The notes beneath the pieces were generated by a model, which saw only the letters and a program-made list of their open reading frames with translations, searched no databases and was not told the origin of the DNA. Shown here one piece after another: positions 6,670 to 13,278 of a stretch of 15,545 bases of DNA. The position numbers and the translations under genes were made by a program. The stretch comes from Candidatus Methanomethylophilaceae archaeon. GTDB taxonomy: Archaea > Thermoplasmatota > Thermoplasmata > Methanomassiliicoccales > Methanomethylophilaceae. The DNA lies in contig JAEDJU010000020.1 of the NCBI GenBank assembly GCA_016296195.1, forward strand, positions 1-15,545, written 5' to 3'. How positions within the stretch are numbered: the first letter of the stretch is position 1; the number at the start of each line of letters is the position of its first letter.

Positions 6670-6700
6670 GGAGTGTGCAATCAAGCGACCCAGTGATTCC

Positions 6701-7738
6701 ATGATTAGGTTCGGTCCCGCAGGCATCCCGCTCTCTTGCAAAGGTCGCACTCTCCAGGACGGCATCGAGGACGTCCACAACCTCAGCCTCAGCGCTCTGG
6801 AGATCCAGATGGTCAGGGCCAGCTCCTACACGAGATGTCCCGATGACGAGGAGATCGGAATGACCCTCAAGGACATCGAGGAGGGATTCGTGATAGAGAT
6901 CGTCAGGGACGGAGAGCCCATCAGCGATCCCGACGAACCCATCGATGAGGACGATGACCTGATCTACATGCCCTCCGGTGTGTCCGACACGTTCGGGGAA
7001 CTCTACGGGATAGGGGACATGGCGAAGAGGCTCGATGTCAACATGTCGATCCACACCCCCTACTACATGGACCTCGGGTCGAACACCGAACTCACCGACG
7101 TCTGTCTCGACAGCATAAGGCACGCGGGACTCATCATGGATGCCCTCGACGGGGACATCGTCGTCACAAGCCTCGGACTCTACGACGACAAGATGGACCG
7201 CGAGGAGGTCGACAACAACATCTTCGAGAACGTCGCGATGCTCATGGACTGGTGGCAGGGCAACGGATTGAGGCCCAGGCTCGGAGTGGAGATCACCGGA
7301 CAGCAGGACGTCTTCGGATCACTGGACCAGGTCCTCGACCTGTGCGAAGCAATCCCCGGGGTCGCCCCCGTCGTGAACTTCTCACACTACCACTCACGCA
7401 CCAACGGATCCCTCAGGGAGACCGATGATTTCCTGAACCTGCTGGAGCAGGTGGAACCGTACTGCGACGGAAGGATACACACCGCGTTCGCGGGTGTCGA
7501 CTACATCGACGGAAACGAGAAGAGGCTCACCCCCATAAAGAAAGGTGACCTCAAGTTCGACTACTTGGCGGAGGCACTCATCGAGATGAAGCCCAACGCC
7601 ACCATAATCTCCACATCACCTCTTCTGGAGCATGATGCGATGTACATGAGGGTCATCCACGAGAGGGTCCTCAGCAAGAAGGTGGCCAAGGACATCAAGG
7701 AGAGGAAGAAGGCCGAGGCCGCAGCCTCCGGTGAGTGA
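6701..7738 (+). CDS. Endonuclease-IV-like TIM-barrel protein (AP endonuclease 2 superfamily)
   Basis: A 345-residue protein starting MIRFGPAGIPLSCKGRTLQD, typical of the archaeal branch of the AP endonuclease 2/xylose-isomerase-like TIM-barrel superfamily. Visible conserved patches are SIHTPYYMDLG (His118), RLGVEITGQQDVFGSL (Glu197), NFSHYHSR (His229, His231), RIHTAFAG (His260) and SPLLEHDAMYM (Glu310). By alignment with E. coli endonuclease IV, His69, Glu145, one of His182/Asp179 and His216 have counterparts, but the positions of His109 (here Ser157), Asp229, His231 and Glu261 do not. An acidic insert lies at about residues 47-100, and the tail is Lys/Glu-rich. It overlaps the next gene, 6-phospho-3-hexuloisomerase, by 8 nt. 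It is either a DNA repair nuclease with a reduced metal site or a sugar-phosphate enzyme working with its neighbour; sequence alone does not decide. Confidence 0.8.
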   Translation: MIRFGPAGIPLSCKGRTLQDGIEDVHNLSLSALEIQMVRASSYTRCPDDEEIGMTLKDIEEGFVIEIVRDGEPISDPDEPIDEDDDLIYMPSGVSDTFGELYGIGDMAKRLDVNMSIHTPYYMDLGSNTELTDVCLDSIRHAGLIMDALDGDIVVTSLGLYDDKMDREEVDNNIFENVAMLMDWWQGNGLRPRLGVEITGQQDVFGSLDQVLDLCEAIPGVAPVVNFSHYHSRTNGSLRETDDFLNLLEQVEPYCDGRIHTAFAGVDYIDGNEKRLTPIKKGDLKFDYLAEALIEMKPNATIISTSPLLEHDAMYMRVIHERVLSKKVAKDIKERKKAEAAASGE

Positions 7739-8276
7739 TTTGGATCCTCTGACCGACATCCTGGACAGATGCCGCTCCGCGGTTATGTCCGTGGATCCGG
7801 CATCCAAGGATGCATTGATCGATGCGATACTCGGTAGTCGCAAGGTGTTCATCTACGGATCCGGCAGGTCCGGACTCGTCGGTCAGCTGTTCGCGGTCCG
7901 TCTCGTCCAACTGGGATTGGATGTTCATTTCGTCGGTGAGATGACCACCCCGATAATCGGGAAGGACGACCTCACCCTGCTCATCTCCAACACGGGAAAG
8001 ACATCGTCTGTCGTTCAGACGGCCGTCATCGCCCGCAGGATAGGGTCCAAGATAATCTCCGTAACCGGAAGGGAGGAGTGTGCCCTCAACGAGGTCACCG
8101 ACATCCCCATAGTGCTCAGGATCGACCATGACGAGGAGGTTGCCAGGACGGCACCCCTCGGAACGTTGTTCGAGGACTCGGCACTCCTTCTGTTCGATTG
8201 CATAGTGTGCGACATAATGGAGCGCGAGGGCATCACGGAAGAGGACATGCGCAACAGGCATGCCATCTGGGTCTGA
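7731..8276 (+). CDS. hxlB: 6-phospho-3-hexuloisomerase (SIS domain)
   Basis: A 181-residue single-SIS-domain protein with the pattern VFIYGSGRSGLVGQLFAVRL at residues 39-58, then LLISNTGKTSSV (residues 83-94, the phosphosugar-binding loop) and PLGTLFEDSALLLFD, which carries the family's conserved Glu. It interconverts D-arabino-3-hexulose 6-phosphate and fructose 6-phosphate. In archaea, with hexulose-phosphate synthase, this runs the ribulose monophosphate route in reverse to make ribulose 5-phosphate and formaldehyde, replacing the oxidative pentose phosphate pathway. The start is a GTG at 7731 inside the end of the upstream gene. A TTG at 7740, with GGTGA at 7729-7733 ahead of it, is a real alternative. 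No hexulose-phosphate synthase gene is in the window. Confidence 0.92.
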   Translation: MSDLDPLTDILDRCRSAVMSVDPASKDALIDAILGSRKVFIYGSGRSGLVGQLFAVRLVQLGLDVHFVGEMTTPIIGKDDLTLLISNTGKTSSVVQTAVIARRIGSKIISVTGREECALNEVTDIPIVLRIDHDEEVARTAPLGTLFEDSALLLFDCIVCDIMEREGITEEDMRNRHAIWV

Positions 8277-8280
8277 GTTA

Positions 8281-8655
8281 TCACTCCAACATGACCGCAT
8301 CGGCCCTGCGGACACATTCTCCATCCACGATGTTTATCGTGAACTGACATGCGTACGGGTCCACGACGATCAACACACCCTCGCCCATCCGTTCCCTGAT
8401 TGCCGATACATCACCGTCTACAGGCTCTATGGATTCGTCCTCGGAGGTCACGGCCATCCCGATGGCCCCATCTACCGAGGGGAGTAGCCCGGTTATCTCA
8501 TAGAACGTTCCATTGTCATCGGAGGACACCTTTCCACCGAGGTACACACCAACCCGGATGTCGTCGGACATGGACGAATCCGCGATGGCCAGGATGTCCT
8601 CGACCGCCTTACCGTGCATGATGACATCGGCGGATGTTCCGCACCTTCCGTTCAT
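8281..8655 (-). CDS. Small hypothetical protein, possible degenerate JAB/MPN-like fold
   Basis: A 124-residue protein not recognised with certainty. The order of elements resembles a JAB/MPN domain: an initial helix with AVEDILAIADSSMSDDIRVG, a strand VGVYLGGKV, a strand FYEITGLLPSVDG, and near the end GEGVLIVVDPYACQFTINIV, where MPN proteins often show a 'vVDP....f' strand. The metal-binding H-x-H...D of the JAMM site is absent, so if it is an MPN protein it is a catalytically inactive one. The gene starts in the same frame as the ubiquitin-like gene upstream, 4 codons after its TGA stop, with a weak ribosome binding site, so translation is probably coupled. It converges on hxlB with 4 bp between stops. 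A later ATG (residue 13) is an alternative start. Confidence 0.55.
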   Translation of the reverse strand: MNGRCGTSADVIMHGKAVEDILAIADSSMSDDIRVGVYLGGKVSSDDNGTFYEITGLLPSVDGAIGMAVTSEDESIEPVDGDVSAIRERMGEGVLIVVDPYACQFTINIVDGECVRRADAVMLE

Positions 8656-8667
8656 GGAACCGTGATG

Positions 8668-8919
8668 TCACAACCTGTTTATGAATCCCGTAGGGATCCC
8701 ACGTGGGTCCGGGATGATATCCACAACATCACCTTCCGAGATCTCCATACCGATCCTGTTGCCCTCTCCGATTATCCTGTATCCGTTGGTCATCAGGAAA
8801 CCCTCCGACCCCCAGCATTCAAGGACGATGTCCGAGATCTCGCTCACATCATCGCGGGGGTCCAGGTCCACCCTCATGCTCGAAGACCTTGCCGTGTTCC
8901 TAAGTGTGAATCTGACCAT
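8668..8919 (-). CDS. Small ubiquitin-like (beta-grasp) candidate protein
   Basis: An 83-residue protein. The pattern is that of a ubiquitin-like beta-grasp: strand VRFTLRNTARSSSMRVDLD, a helix DVSEISDIVLECWGSE, then FLMTNGYRIIGEGNRIGMEI and the closing strand EGDVVDIIPDPRG, which parallels ubiquitin '[20 protein letters not shown]' and prokaryotic Ubl endings of the 'i..GD.veiipdp.G' kind. The C-terminus is PRGIPTGFINRL rather than a free Gly-Gly, so it is either a non-conjugated structural Ubl or one that would need trimming. The start at 8919 is well supported by GGTGAT (8925-8930) 5 nt upstream and a TATA-like element at 8963-8972. It is paired with the possible JAB/MPN-like gene. The fold assignment is inference. 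Confidence 0.6.
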   Translation of the reverse strand: MVRFTLRNTARSSSMRVDLDPRDDVSEISDIVLECWGSEGFLMTNGYRIIGEGNRIGMEISEGDVVDIIPDPRGIPTGFINRL

Positions 8920-8962
8920 TTTCCATCACCAAAGTGTTCTCTGATGGATGGAACATGGACTG

Positions 8963-8972
8963 ATAGATAAAG
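8963..8972 (-). promoter_or_regulatory. TATA-like promoter of the ubiquitin-like/JAB-like pair
   Basis: CTTTATCTAT on the minus strand, placing the transcript start near 8942 with a leader of about 22 nt that carries the strong GGTGAT ribosome binding site. Confidence 0.45.
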
Positions 8973-8981
8973 GAGAACCAA

Positions 8982-8998
8982 TTTTTTAACTATTATAT
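8982..8998 (+). promoter_or_regulatory. AT-rich promoter of the DUF2116 gene
   Basis: A TTTTTTAACTATTATAT stretch 18-34 nt before the ATG at 9016. A leaderless transcript is likely, since no ribosome binding site is seen. Confidence 0.45.
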
Positions 8999-9015
8999 TC
9001 TGTATAGTGGAACAT

Positions 9016-9216
9016 ATGGCAGGACTCAGACTACCCGATCATTCACACTGTTTGTACTGCGGGGACCCCATACCCTTCGGGGAGGAGTACTGCAACGACG
9101 AATGCAGATCCAAGGAGATGGAAAGGGTCGCGGCAGAGAAGAGACGCGACATGATGTTCTATGTGATCTCCGGTCTGAGTGTCGTGGTTATAATCGCGGT
9201 CGGGATCATCCTCTGA
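9016..9216 (+). CDS. DUF2116-like zinc-ribbon membrane protein
   Basis: A 66-residue protein. It has a compact zinc ribbon with Cys12, Cys15, Cys26 and Cys30 (HCLYCGDPIPFGEEYCNDEC), then a charged helix (KEMERVAAEKRRD) and one C-terminal hydrophobic span (about residues 47-66). This layout is that of DUF2116, an archaeal family of small tail-anchored zinc-ribbon proteins of unknown role, common near informational genes. An in-frame GTG at 9007 would add three residues; the ATG is preferred from promoter spacing. Its 3' end overlaps folP, which lies on the other strand, by 11 bp. Confidence 0.8.
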   Translation: MAGLRLPDHSHCLYCGDPIPFGEEYCNDECRSKEMERVAAEKRRDMMFYVISGLSVVVIIAVGIIL

Positions 9217-10000
9217 TCTCGGCGACCGTCCTCGCGACATTGTGGACACGAACGATGTCCGATCCCGATTCGACGGATATCCTGGCGGCCTCGGCGGATG
9301 CATCGTCACGGTCCATACCGGGGAACTTCTCCGAAAGGAACCCCTTACGGGACGATCCCATCAGAACAGGATACCCATCCGAGAAATAGGAACTGTTCGA
9401 GATTATCTCCATGTTCTGATCGAACGACTTACCGAACCCCACTCCGGGGTCGAGGATGATCCTGTCCTTCGATATCCCCGCATCCAGTGCGGCATCGGTA
9501 CGTTCCCGGAGGAATCCCCGTATCTCCGTCATGAACCCGTCACCCATGACAGATGCCTGCATGGTCTTGGGCATACCGTGCATGTGCATGATGACCACGG
9601 CCACATCGGACCCGGCACAGGCCTCTAACATCCCATCGTCCCTCAGACCGTAGACATCGTTGATCATGTCCACGCCCATCCCTATACACCTCTCCGCCAC
9701 GGATGCCTTCATTGTGTCCACGGACACGGGAACATCTATCGATGGGAGGAGGTCCCTGAGCACTGGAACCAGGCGGGAGATCTCCTCATCCGCACTGACC
9801 GGATCGGAGAAGGGACGGGTGGATTCACCACCCAGGTCGATGATGTCCGCACCCTGGTCCACCATGTCGAACGCATGGCGGACGGCCACTGCGGGATCCG
9901 ACCACGTGCCCCCGTCGGAGAAGGAATCGGGGGTCACGTTTAGTATGCCCATGATGAGGGGTCCCCCCGTGAGGGTCCCCCTCCTGCATGGGACTTCCAT
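9206..10000 (-). CDS. folP: Dihydropteroate synthase
   Basis: A 264-residue TIM-barrel dihydropteroate synthase that joins hydroxymethyl-dihydropterin pyrophosphate to p-aminobenzoate in folate synthesis. All signature motifs are present in order: MGILNVTPDSFSDGG (residues 17-31), DLGGESTRP (55-63), SVDTMK (93-98), the Asn114-Asp115 pair, HMHGMPKTMQ (139-148), DPGVGFGKSFDQN (184-196), GSSRKGF with Lys219, and RVHNV (251-255) with the pyrophosphate-binding Arg and His. It is a compact, bacterial-like form. It starts 1 nt after the stop of the HdrD-like gene, so translation is coupled, and it is last in the larA-hdrD-like-folP operon. A pterin synthase in this methanogen group fits tetrahydrofolate use in place of tetrahydromethanopterin (inference from what is known of the order). 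Confidence 0.95.
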   Translation of the reverse strand: MEVPCRRGTLTGGPLIMGILNVTPDSFSDGGTWSDPAVAVRHAFDMVDQGADIIDLGGESTRPFSDPVSADEEISRLVPVLRDLLPSIDVPVSVDTMKASVAERCIGMGVDMINDVYGLRDDGMLEACAGSDVAVVIMHMHGMPKTMQASVMGDGFMTEIRGFLRERTDAALDAGISKDRIILDPGVGFGKSFDQNMEIISNSSYFSDGYPVLMGSSRKGFLSEKFPGMDRDDASAEAARISVESGSDIVRVHNVARTVAEIRG

Positions 10001-10001
10001 T

Positions 10002-11102
10002 TCACATCAGCTCGTCGATGACCTCTACGAGGTCCCTGACCTGGATGTCCCTGTCGCCCTTGGCGGAATCCAGGTTGTTCACGCAGAACGGACATGTCGT
10101 TATGATGATGTCCGCGAAGGCCGCCTCATCCAGCCTTGTTCCCGCGATGTCCATGGACTCCTCGGGGAATGCGGACCTGACACCTCCGCCTCCTCCGCAG
10201 CAGTGGCTGGTCTTGCGGTTGTATTCCATCTCCCTGAAGTCGACTCCGGGGATCTTGGCGATGACCTCCCTGGGGGCCTCGTAGACTCCGCAGTGCCTTC
10301 CGAGGTGGCAGGGGTCGTGGTATGTGACCACCTTGCCATCGAGGGGCTTGAGCTTGAGGTCCTGCTTCGCGAGGAACTCTGTGATGTGGAGGACCTCGAA
10401 GGGGACGTCCACGTACTTGGGGTACTCGATCTTGAACATCCTGTAGCACCCGGCACATGCGAGGACGAGTGTCTCGATACCGAGGGACTTGATGTTCTCC
10501 ACGTTCTTCCTCATGAGCTCGGTGACATCCTCCTGGGGCCATCCGACCCTCTGCATGACGGAACCGCAGCAGACCTCATCAACGGTGGTGTAATCGGCAC
10601 CGATCTTGTCCAGAATGGATATGGTGGCCTGAGCTGTCTTCTTGGACCTGTATGTCGCTGTGCATCCCACGTAGTATCCGATCTTGGCGTTGTGGGGCTT
10701 CCTTCCGAGGACCTCCTGCCTGGGGGCCTTCTCGCCGAACGGGTTGCCGGTGGCGAGAATGTTGTCGCACATCGACTTGTGCTTGGGGAGGATGTGTCCG
10801 TTCTTCACGAGGTCGGCACGGCACAGCTCGATGATGTCGACGATGTCGACCTTGGAGGGACATCTCCTAACACAGTCCGCACATGTGGTGCATGTGTACA
10901 TGTTCTCAATGACGGAGGGGTCGGCCTCCAGGTCGCCGTTGAGCAGACCGTAGGAGAGGATGATACGTCCCCTGGAGAGCGCGGAGTCCCATCCGATCGA
11001 CTTGAAGGAGGGGCAGACGCTCTTACAGAAACCACACATCGTACAGACGTTGACGGCGTTCCTTACTTTCTCAAGATTCTCTGTTCTGAAATCGGTCATC
11101 AT
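10002..11102 (-). CDS. HdrD/GlcF-like iron-sulfur oxidoreductase (two 4Fe-4S, two CCG domains)
   Basis: A 366-residue protein. Two ferredoxin-type 4Fe-4S motifs lie in the N-terminal part (Cys20, 23, 26, 30 and Cys71, 74, 77, 81), then two complete CCG domains (Cys147, Cys178-Cys179, Cys216-x2-Cys219; and Cys265, Cys301-Cys302, Cys337-x2-Cys340). This is the architecture of HdrD, the catalytic subunit of membrane-type heterodisulfide reductase, and of GlcF/LldE-type subunits of 2-hydroxyacid dehydrogenases. No membrane segment is present, so it would act in the cytoplasm or dock to a membrane partner. It follows larA with an ATGA overlap. The second ATG (11099) is better spaced from the GGTGG ribosome binding site than the first. 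No flavin subunit (GlcD) lies alongside. HdrD-like is my preferred call, but LarA next door favours a 2-hydroxyacid role. Confidence 0.88.
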   Translation of the reverse strand: MMTDFRTENLEKVRNAVNVCTMCGFCKSVCPSFKSIGWDSALSRGRIILSYGLLNGDLEADPSVIENMYTCTTCADCVRRCPSKVDIVDIIELCRADLVKNGHILPKHKSMCDNILATGNPFGEKAPRQEVLGRKPHNAKIGYYVGCTATYRSKKTAQATISILDKIGADYTTVDEVCCGSVMQRVGWPQEDVTELMRKNVENIKSLGIETLVLACAGCYRMFKIEYPKYVDVPFEVLHITEFLAKQDLKLKPLDGKVVTYHDPCHLGRHCGVYEAPREVIAKIPGVDFREMEYNRKTSHCCGGGGGVRSAFPEESMDIAGTRLDEAAFADIIITTCPFCVNNLDSAKGDRDIQVRDLVEVIDELM

Positions 11103-12340
11103 TCCACCTTCGGAATTGTAACGCTACCGTCCATGAGCACTATGACCCTGGACTTGGGGTTCTCCCTGAGGGCCTCGGCTACCGCATCGGCCACGCTGGG
11201 GAACGGTGTTATGTTGGCGTTCGTCAACAGCTCGGGGTCCAGGTCGGTGACGGCCCAGATGGATGCCCATGTGGCGATCTCCGCCATCTTGGCGGCCTTG
11301 TGGTATCCGAGCTTGTACTCGGCCTTGAGGTTCTCCAGGACCTGCTTGGGATCCCTGGATGAGGAGAGCTGCGTGAGGAAGGTGGCGTGTCCGATACCTT
11401 CCCTGCACTTGGAGACCATGATGATCTTGCCGCCCTCCTTGAGTGCCCACTTTCCGTTGTCCAGGGCCTTCTGAGACTGGTAGAGGTCCACATCCATGGG
11501 GTAAGGGGCGACGGAGATGACAACATCGGCCTTCTCGGGGATTGGCACGGAGAAGACCTCGTTAGCCCACTCAACCGCCCTGTCGAACGCGGGGTTGAGG
11601 GCACCGGAGGCCACCTTGTAGATGTTCTGGTGCCTGTCGAGGACCATCTGGATGGAGAATATGGCCTTGTCCTTGACGACGGCGAGTGCATCCATCATGT
11701 CCTCGTGGACGGGGTTGCCCTCGAGGACCAGGGACTGGGCCTCCTTGTTCATGGCGAGCTTGTGGTTGGCCTCCACGGTCCTGAAGGATGCGACTCCGGG
11801 GAGGAAGGACTTCCTGCCTCCGGTGTATCCCGCGAAGTAGTGGGGCTCAACCGATGTGATGATCACCAGACGGTCGGCATCCACGGCGACCTTGTTGACC
11901 TCCATGGGCGTTCCGTTCTTCGATGTGCCGAGGTTCACGCACTCGGATTTCTTGGCATCATGGCAGATGATGCGGTCCTTCAGCTCCTGGTAGTGGGATC
12001 CGAAGACGAAGTTGTACTCCTCCTCGGTCATGTCCCTGTGGGTACCGGTGGCCACGAGGTATCTCGCGGACCTGAGGTCCATCCTCTTGGACAGTGCATC
12101 CAGGACCTTGGCCGTGGGCGTGGGGCGGGTACCGTCGTTGACGATGAACACGACGTCCTCCCCTCCCTCCAGGAACTGCTCCATGGAGTCGTACCCGATC
12201 GGATTGTCGATGGATGCTCCGATGACCTCATCTGGATCTCCGCATTCGACATCCTTGGGATAGAAGGTCCCAACGTAGTTCTCATCGGGGATGTCCACTT
12301 TCTGGACCCCGTCCTTGCCGTACTTCACATCGATGATCAT
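11099..12340 (-). CDS. larA: LarA-family nickel-pincer racemase (DUF2088)
   Basis: A 413-residue protein of the lactate racemase family, which uses the nickel pincer nucleotide cofactor to racemise or epimerise 2-hydroxyacids by hydride transfer. The residues known from Lactobacillus plantarum LarA are all present at a consistent offset: Asp69 and Arg72 (NDGTRPTPT), His101 (ATGTHRD), His167 (VEPHYFAG), Lys177 (GGRKSFLPG, the cofactor-linked lysine) and His193 (EANHKLA). The QSQK motif near residue 295 is also kept. Family members act on several substrates besides lactate, so the substrate is open. Cofactor synthesis needs LarB, LarC and LarE, which are not in this window. It is first in the operon, with a TATA box about 30 nt upstream and a short leader. 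Its stop overlaps the start of the Fe-S gene. Confidence 0.93.
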   Translation of the reverse strand: MIIDVKYGKDGVQKVDIPDENYVGTFYPKDVECGDPDEVIGASIDNPIGYDSMEQFLEGGEDVVFIVNDGTRPTPTAKVLDALSKRMDLRSARYLVATGTHRDMTEEEYNFVFGSHYQELKDRIICHDAKKSECVNLGTSKNGTPMEVNKVAVDADRLVIITSVEPHYFAGYTGGRKSFLPGVASFRTVEANHKLAMNKEAQSLVLEGNPVHEDMMDALAVVKDKAIFSIQMVLDRHQNIYKVASGALNPAFDRAVEWANEVFSVPIPEKADVVISVAPYPMDVDLYQSQKALDNGKWALKEGGKIIMVSKCREGIGHATFLTQLSSSRDPKQVLENLKAEYKLGYHKAAKMAEIATWASIWAVTDLDPELLTNANITPFPSVADAVAEALRENPKSRVIVLMDGSVTIPKVE

Positions 12341-12368
12341 GTAGACCGACGGGTCGATTGCATCCTCT

Positions 12369-12377
12369 CTTATAAGT
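12369..12377 (-). promoter_or_regulatory. TATA box of the larA operon
   Basis: ACTTATAAG on the minus strand, about 33 nt before the ATG at 12340. It is back to back with the rpl15e promoter, separated by about 40 bp. Confidence 0.5.
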
Positions 12378-12415
12378 ACATACGCGCACGGGAACCAAGG
12401 GCCCAGCTTCGAAGT

Positions 12416-12424
12416 CTATAAATA
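12416..12424 (+). promoter_or_regulatory. TATA box of rpl15e
   Basis: CTATAAATA, a close archaeal TATA match. The spacing places the transcript start near 12446, the first base of the leader hairpin. Confidence 0.6.
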
Positions 12425-12446
12425 CGGACCAGCTCTCCGCCCCATT

Positions 12447-12465
12447 GTGGGACGCTTAGTCCCGC
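12447..12465 (+). promoter_or_regulatory. Leader hairpin at the 5' end of the rpl15e mRNA
   Basis: GTGGGAC pairs with GTCCCGC (7 bp with one T-G pair) around the loop GCTTA. It lies right at the expected transcript start and about 45 nt before the ATG. A second short pairing, ACGGA (12468-12472) with TCCGT (12493-12497), follows. It could be a site for autoregulation by L15e. Confidence 0.45.
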
Positions 12466-12509
12466 GAACGGAAATGTGCCGCAATGGTGAATCCGTAAAG
12501 GTGAGAAAC

Positions 12510-13133
12510 ATGAGCGACGAGACTCAGGAAACACGCCCGGTTAACGGGAAAAGCATGTACAGCTACATCGCAGACGCATGGAACACCCCCTCCAAGACCT
12601 ACGTGAAGGAGCTCAACTACGAGCGCAGGATCCAGTGGAGGAAGGAGGAGAACTTCGTCCGCGTCGAGAAGCCCACCCGCCTGGACAGGGCAAGGGCCCT
12701 CGGATACAAGGCAAAACAGGGATACGTCATCGTCAGGGCGAGGGTCAGGAAGGGAAGCTTCCAGAAGAGGGCCATCGTCACCGGAAGGAGGGCCAAGAGG
12801 AAGGGAATCAACCAGATCACCGTCGGAAAGAGCCTCCAGAGGATGGCAGAGGAGAGGACCGCAAAGAGGTACCCCAACCTTGAGGTCCTGAATTCCTACT
12901 GGGTCGGAGCAGACGGACAGCAGGAGTGGTATGAGGTCATCCTCGTCGACCCCGCACACCCCGTCATCAAGGCCGACAAGAAGATCAACTGGATCTGCGA
13001 GAACACGCAGACCAACCGTGTCTACCGCGGAAAGACCTCCGCCGGACAGAAGGGCCGTGGAATGAGGCACACCGGAAAGGGTGCCGAGAAGGCCAGGCCT
13101 TCCGTCAGGGCCAACCAGAGAAGGATCAAGTGA
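12510..13133 (+). CDS. rpl15e: Large ribosomal subunit protein eL15 (L15e)
   Basis: A 207-residue archaeal/eukaryotic-type L15e of the 50S subunit. The domain starts MYSYIADAWNTPSKTYVKEL and contains the conserved RARALGYKAKQGYVIVRARV and ends KGAEKARPSVRANQRRIK, with the basic nature expected. I chose the ATG at 12510 because GGTGAG lies 6-9 nt upstream. The 15 residues before MYSYI (MSDETQETRPVNGKS) are an extension relative to many L15e proteins, and an ATG at the start of the domain (12555) is the alternative. It is monocistronic, with a TATA box, a leader hairpin and a clear terminator after the stop. No exosome or RNase P gene, a common archaeal neighbour, follows it here. Confidence 0.96.
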   Translation: MSDETQETRPVNGKSMYSYIADAWNTPSKTYVKELNYERRIQWRKEENFVRVEKPTRLDRARALGYKAKQGYVIVRARVRKGSFQKRAIVTGRRAKRKGINQITVGKSLQRMAEERTAKRYPNLEVLNSYWVGADGQQEWYEVILVDPAHPVIKADKKINWICENTQTNRVYRGKTSAGQKGRGMRHTGKGAEKARPSVRANQRRIK

Positions 13134-13159
13134 TCCCCCTGTGGGATTGAAACCCCTTA

Positions 13160-13189
13160 CCCGTCCCACATGGGGCGGGGCCACTTTTT
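13160..13189 (+). terminator. Hairpin terminator after rpl15e
   Basis: CCCGTCCC pairs with GGGGCGGG (8 bp, one T-G) around the loop ACAT, followed after 5 nt by TTTTT (13185-13189). It lies 27 nt after the rpl15e stop. Confidence 0.7.
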
Positions 13190-13254
13190 CATCATCCCCT
13201 ATCACCCGTCTCCGACCATTATGGCGTTCTACGGTCGATTCCAAATACTAGTGA

Positions 13255-13274
13255 CTCAGTAGGGATTCACTGAG
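13255..13274. promoter_or_regulatory. Palindromic operator candidate over the isochorismatase promoter
   Basis: CTCAGT - 8 nt - ACTGAG, perfect over 6 bp per arm, overlapped by a second pairing AGTGA/TCACT (13250-13271). It ends 4 nt before the ATG at 13279 and lies between the weak TATA-like element (13243-13250) and the start, so a bound protein would block initiation. Confidence 0.45.
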
Positions 13275-13278
13275 CAAT

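Noticed and set aside
8655..8670. Pyrrolysine readthrough joining the ubiquitin-like and JAB-like genes
   Set aside because: The separating stop is TGA, not the TAG codon used for pyrrolysine. I found no positive sign of in-frame TAG use in any gene of the window.
9660..11474. A 604-codon open frame on the plus strand
   Set aside because: It lies entirely opposite folP, the HdrD-like gene and larA, whose motifs are complete. The frame is a by-product of codon bias; its translation is low in complexity and matches nothing known.
11387..12421. A 344-codon open frame on the plus strand
   Set aside because: Antisense shadow of larA, running across its promoter; rich in Asp, Gly, Val and His as expected of a reversed GC-rich gene.
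12447..12509. N-terminal extension of L15e, or a C/D-box RNA in its leader
   Set aside because: The extension lacks a ribosome binding site and covers the leader hairpin. The leader has no convincing C (RUGAUGA) and D (CUGA) box pair.
12456..13244. A 262-codon open frame on the minus strand
   Set aside because: Antisense to rpl15e and crosses its terminator.
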